DNA from: JAYOFM01 sp038117225
GTDB lineage: Bacteria > Pseudomonadota > Alphaproteobacteria > Rhodospirillales > Casp-alpha2
NCBI GenBank assembly: GCA_038117225.1
Contig: JAYOFM010000022.1
Coordinates: 1 to 34,101, forward strand
Direction of reading: 5' to 3'
Length of the DNA: 34,101 nt
A model generated the notes under the pieces. It did not search any database. It had not been told where the DNA came from and saw only the letters and a list, made by a program, of their open reading frames with translations. Shown one piece after another: positions 31,208 through 34,101 of the stretch; positions within the stretch are counted from its first letter, which is position 1, and every line of letters starts with the position of its first letter. Position numbers and translations under genes: made by a program.

Positions 31208-33339
31208 TCGGCGCCGCCCGGCGGTGGCGCGTCGCCCAGCACCTCGGGCGGAATGTGTTCCACGTGCAGCTTGATCACTGGTTCGACCTTCTCCAACTCA
31301 TCCATCGGGATATGGCAGGCGATGGCGTGGCGGTCCGAGGCGAATTGCACTTCCGGCACCTCGTCGTCGCAAATGGCGCCAATCCGGCGCGGGCAGCGGG
31401 TTGAGAACGGACAGCCCTTGGGCGGATCGAGCGGTGACGGCAGGTTGCCCTCAAGCACGATCCGCCGTTTTTCGACCTGAGGATCGGCGATCGGCACCGC
31501 CGACAGAAGAGCTTCGGTATAGGGATGATACGGCGGCGCGAAGACTTGATTGGTGGTGCCCCGTTCCATGATCCGGCCCAGATACATGACCACCACCCGA
31601 TCCGCCAGATAACGCACCGCCGACATATCGTGGCTGATGAACAGCAACGTCGTACCGTACTCGCGCTGAATGTCCATCAACAGCTCGGTTACCGCCGCCG
31701 CGACTGAGACGTCGAGCGCGGAGATCGGTTCGTCTGCGATGACCGTCGCCGGGTTGCCAGCGAAAGCACGGGCGATGCCGATACGCTGTTTCTGGCCACC
31801 CGATAGCTGGCGCGGCATGCGGTTAAAGAACTCGCGCGGCAGCTTCACCGTATCCAGAAGCTTCATCACCCGCTCGCGCACCTTGGCGGTCTCGGATTCG
31901 ACGCCGAATCGCTTGATGACCCGAGCGATCTGGTTGCCGACGGTCACCGATGGATTGAGCGTGTCATTGGGATTTTGAAACACCATCTGCAGCGACGACA
32001 GCAATTCGCGAGAACGCGTCCGCACAGGCAGGGTACCGATATCGACACCCTTCAAGCGGACCTCGCCACCGGTCGAAGTCTCCAGGCCCATCAACACCTT
32101 GGCAAATGTCGATTTGCCGCAGCCGGACTCACCGACGATGGCGACGGTTTCGCCCTTTCCGGCCCGAAAGCTGATCTCCTCGTTCGCCTTCACATATTTG
32201 ACGGCCTTGCCCGATAGGATCGCGCCAATCGAATTGTCGCGGATTTCGTAATATTTCTGCATGTTGTCGACTTCGATCACGGTCTCGCCGATGTCCGCCG
32301 CTTCCTGCGCATTTCCCTTGGGGATGGCGACGGTGTGGTCGATATCGTTCCAGCGATGACAACGAACCCGGTGCGCGTCATCGTCATCCGTGTGGACATC
32401 ATCCATGACCTGAACCTTGTCGCAGGATTCCGCCTCGTAGAAGCGACAGCGCGGGCCGAAATAGCAGCCGTCGGGCCGTTCATGCGGCAACGGCAATTGT
32501 CCCGGAATGGCGACCAGCGGCCGCGCGTTCTTATCCGCGTGCGGCAATGGAATACAGCCGAACAGGCCGTGCGTATAGGGATGCTTGGGCCAGGTGAAGA
32601 TGGAATTGATGTGGCCTTCCTCGACCACTTCGCCGGAATACATGACCGAAATGCGATCACAGACTTCCAGCATCAGGCCAAGGTTGTGGGATATATAAAG
32701 CAGCGAGGTACCGTATTTTTCGCTCAATTCACCGATCAACTCGACGATGCCGGCTTCCACCGTCACGTCGAGCGCCGTCGTCGGTTCGTCGAGCAACAAC
32801 AGCGACGGCTTCGACAGCAAGGCCATGGCGATGACCACACGCTGTTGCTGGCCGCCTGAAATCTGGTGCGGATAGGACTTCATCAGCCGCTCCGGATCGG
32901 GGATGTGCACGTCGGCCAACATCTCCACGGAGCGGGCATGGGCATCCGACATGGAAACGCCGTCGTGATAGATCAGCACCTCGGTCATCTGGTTGGCGAT
33001 GGTCAGACTGGGGTTCAGCGCCGCCATGGGCTCCTGGTAGATCATGGCAATTTCCTTGCCACGCAGCTGACGCACCTCCTCCTCGGTCATATCGGCCATG
33101 TCACGGCCCTTGAATTTGACCGAGCCACCAACGATGCCACCGTTACTGCCCATGTAGCGCATAATGGCGTTGGCGACGGTCGACTTGCCGCAGCCGGATT
33201 CACCGACCAATCCGACGCTTTCGCCCCGATGCAGCTTCAGGTCGAAATCGACCACCGCCGGCACCTCGCCAGCACGGATATAGTAGCTGAGGCAGAGGTC
33301 CTCGATCTCAAGGACGACGTCGTCGTAATCGATCGGCAT
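31204..33339 (-). CDS. Fused DppD-DppF-type peptide ABC transporter ATPase
   Basis: The 711-residue protein contains two complete ABC modules of the dipeptide/oligopeptide/nickel family. The first has Walker A GLVGESGCGKST, signature ISGGQQQRV and Walker B LLLLDEPT, and ends with an oligopeptide-type C-terminal region (PYTHGLFGCIPLP ... GCYFGPRCRFYEAESCDK). The second repeats these as AIVGESGCGKST, LSGGQKQRIGIARA, VIADEPISALD and PYTEALLSAVPIADP ... CPFSTRCPRR. The cysteine-rich tails are usual in this family and may hold an iron-sulfur cluster. A perfect AGGAGGAC ribosome site precedes the ATG. It follows the permease gene by nine bases and its end overlaps the senA stop. Its substrate is not shown by the sequence. 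Confidence 0.93.
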   Translation of the reverse strand: MPIDYDDVVLEIEDLCLSYYIRAGEVPAVVDFDLKLHRGESVGLVGESGCGKSTVANAIMRYMGSNGGIVGGSVKFKGRDMADMTEEEVRQLRGKEIAMIYQEPMAALNPSLTIANQMTEVLIYHDGVSMSDAHARSVEMLADVHIPDPERLMKSYPHQISGGQQQRVVIAMALLSKPSLLLLDEPTTALDVTVEAGIVELIGELSEKYGTSLLYISHNLGLMLEVCDRISVMYSGEVVEEGHINSIFTWPKHPYTHGLFGCIPLPHADKNARPLVAIPGQLPLPHERPDGCYFGPRCRFYEAESCDKVQVMDDVHTDDDDAHRVRCHRWNDIDHTVAIPKGNAQEAADIGETVIEVDNMQKYYEIRDNSIGAILSGKAVKYVKANEEISFRAGKGETVAIVGESGCGKSTFAKVLMGLETSTGGEVRLKGVDIGTLPVRTRSRELLSSLQMVFQNPNDTLNPSVTVGNQIARVIKRFGVESETAKVRERVMKLLDTVKLPREFFNRMPRQLSGGQKQRIGIARAFAGNPATVIADEPISALDVSVAAAVTELLMDIQREYGTTLLFISHDMSAVRYLADRVVVMYLGRIMERGTTNQVFAPPYHPYTEALLSAVPIADPQVEKRRIVLEGNLPSPLDPPKGCPFSTRCPRRIGAICDDEVPEVQFASDRHAIACHIPMDELEKVEPVIKLHVEHIPPEVLGDAPPPGGAD

Positions 33340-33348
33340 GCTGTCCTC

Positions 33349-34101
33349 CTAATCTCGTAACGAGATTTCGCGCAGGCCATCCGCCAACAGATTGAGCCCC
33401 AGCACAAACGACGAAATGGCGATACACGGCATGATCGTCATGTGCGGGAAAGCCAACGCCATTACCCGCGCTTCATTCACCATCTTTCCCCAGTCCGGAT
33501 CTGGCGGCGGCAATCCAAGCCCGAGAAATGCCAGGATACCGATGGTGATGGTGACGAAGCCGAGACGGATACAGAAATCGACAATCAGCGGCCCGCGCGC
33601 GTTGGGCAGAATTTCGACGAACATGATGTAGGCATTGGATTCACCCCGGGTTTCGGCGGCGGCGACGTACTCGCGCGTCTTGATATCCAGCACCAAGCCG
33701 CGAACGATGCGCATGATCCCGGGGCCCGAGGCCAAGACGATCGCCGACACGATAACCATGGCCGAGGCGCCGACCTGAGAGATGATGACGATGTACAGAA
33801 CCACCGGCGGAAACGACAGAATGATGTCGGCGATGCGGGTCAGGATGGCGTCCCACCAGCCACCCCGATAACCGGCCTGCAAACCCATGACGATACCGAC
33901 GACATAGGCGGAAATAGTGGCCAGCGGTGCGTAGATCAAAACCCGTTGGGTGCCGTACATCACCCGCGACAGGATATCGCGGCCGATGTGGTCGGTGCCA
34001 AGCAGAAAGAAATTTCCCTTGGCGTCCAGACCACCTGGTTTGACGAAACTCTGATAGGTCGCCAGCGGATCATAGGGCGCGATCAACGGTGCGAAGATGG
34101 C
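33349..34101 (-). CDS. DppC-type ABC transporter permease, 5' end outside the window
   Basis: The frame enters the window at the right edge reading AIFAPLIAPYDPLATYQSFVKPGG, the typical end of the first DppC helix and start of its loop. It then reads LGTDHIGRDILSRVMYGTQRVL and five further hydrophobic helices. The EAA loop AAAETRGESNAYIMFVEILPNARGPLIV is well formed. It forms the membrane path for peptide-like solutes with a DppB partner, which presumably lies beyond the window. The true start is not in view; an in-frame TTG at 34086 is only an apparent start. It precedes the fused ATPase gene and shares its ribosome site overlap. Confidence 0.9.
   Translation of the reverse strand, partial: AIFAPLIAPYDPLATYQSFVKPGGLDAKGNFFLLGTDHIGRDILSRVMYGTQRVLIYAPLATISAYVVGIVMGLQAGYRGGWWDAILTRIADIILSFPPVVLYIVIISQVGASAMVIVSAIVLASGPGIMRIVRGLVLDIKTREYVAAAETRGESNAYIMFVEILPNARGPLIVDFCIRLGFVTITIGILAFLGLGLPPPDPDWGKMVNEARVMALAFPHMTIMPCIAISSFVLGLNLLADGLREISLRD

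Overview
The window is GC-rich, densely packed DNA that looks like an alphaproteobacterial chromosome, probably Rhodospirillales-like. The grounds are the psd-pssA pair, the AzlCD, RND, DppC-DppDF and MttB-family proteins, and short alphaproteobacterial-type proteins. This is an inference from protein style, since there is no rRNA or marker gene. It is an assembled scaffold: ten Ns lie at 17085-17094, and the gene at the left edge is broken or mis-assembled. No tRNA, rRNA, CRISPR array or insertion sequence was seen.

Layout. 1-6417: a sensor histidine kinase lacking its ATPase domain, a secreted YHS-domain protein, a LOG-family (TIGR00730) protein, a cytochrome c'/c556 facing a membrane cytochrome b, a LysM/Ig-like envelope protein, a double-thioredoxin-fold glutaredoxin and an unrecognised protein. 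6532-8076: the phosphatidylethanolamine pathway genes psd and pssA. 8073-14581 (minus strand): LysR regulator, RND adaptor, RND permease, AzlC and AzlD, the last three joined by 4-base stop/start overlaps. 14719-14985: a 44-residue protein gene with a strong terminator. 15026-17377: a LicC-like nucleotidyltransferase and a LicD-like protein (surface phosphocholine-type decoration), cut by the assembly gap. 17379-18357: two small genes and a strikingly AT-rich island.

18358-26384 looks like a methylated-amine or betaine unit. It holds two paralogous FAD-dependent DadA/sarcosine-oxidase-type oxidoreductases at the two ends, two GFA-family (formaldehyde-activating-like) proteins, an MttB-family methyltransferase, a PhnD-like binding protein without a signal peptide, and two tandem homocysteine S-methyltransferases. 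The second methyltransferase has one in-frame TGA.

26619-31207 is the most notable part: a complete set for selenoneine synthesis apart from hercynine supply. It contains a fused FAD oxidoreductase-selenophosphate synthetase (SelD/SenC role), the selenosugar synthase SenB and the EgtB-like selenoneine synthase SenA. The genes are arranged in alternating orientations rather than as one operon. Beside them, 31204-34101 holds a fused DppD-DppF-type ATPase and the end of a DppC-type permease.

How the parts may work together (inference): the oxidoreductases, the MttB-like protein and the homocysteine methyltransferases could strip methyl groups from a betaine-type compound and pass them to (seleno)homocysteine. 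GFA proteins would deal with formaldehyde, while SelD-SenB-SenA puts selenium onto the trimethylated betaine hercynine. This suggests a combined selenium and methylated-betaine locus, either for making or for recycling selenoneine.
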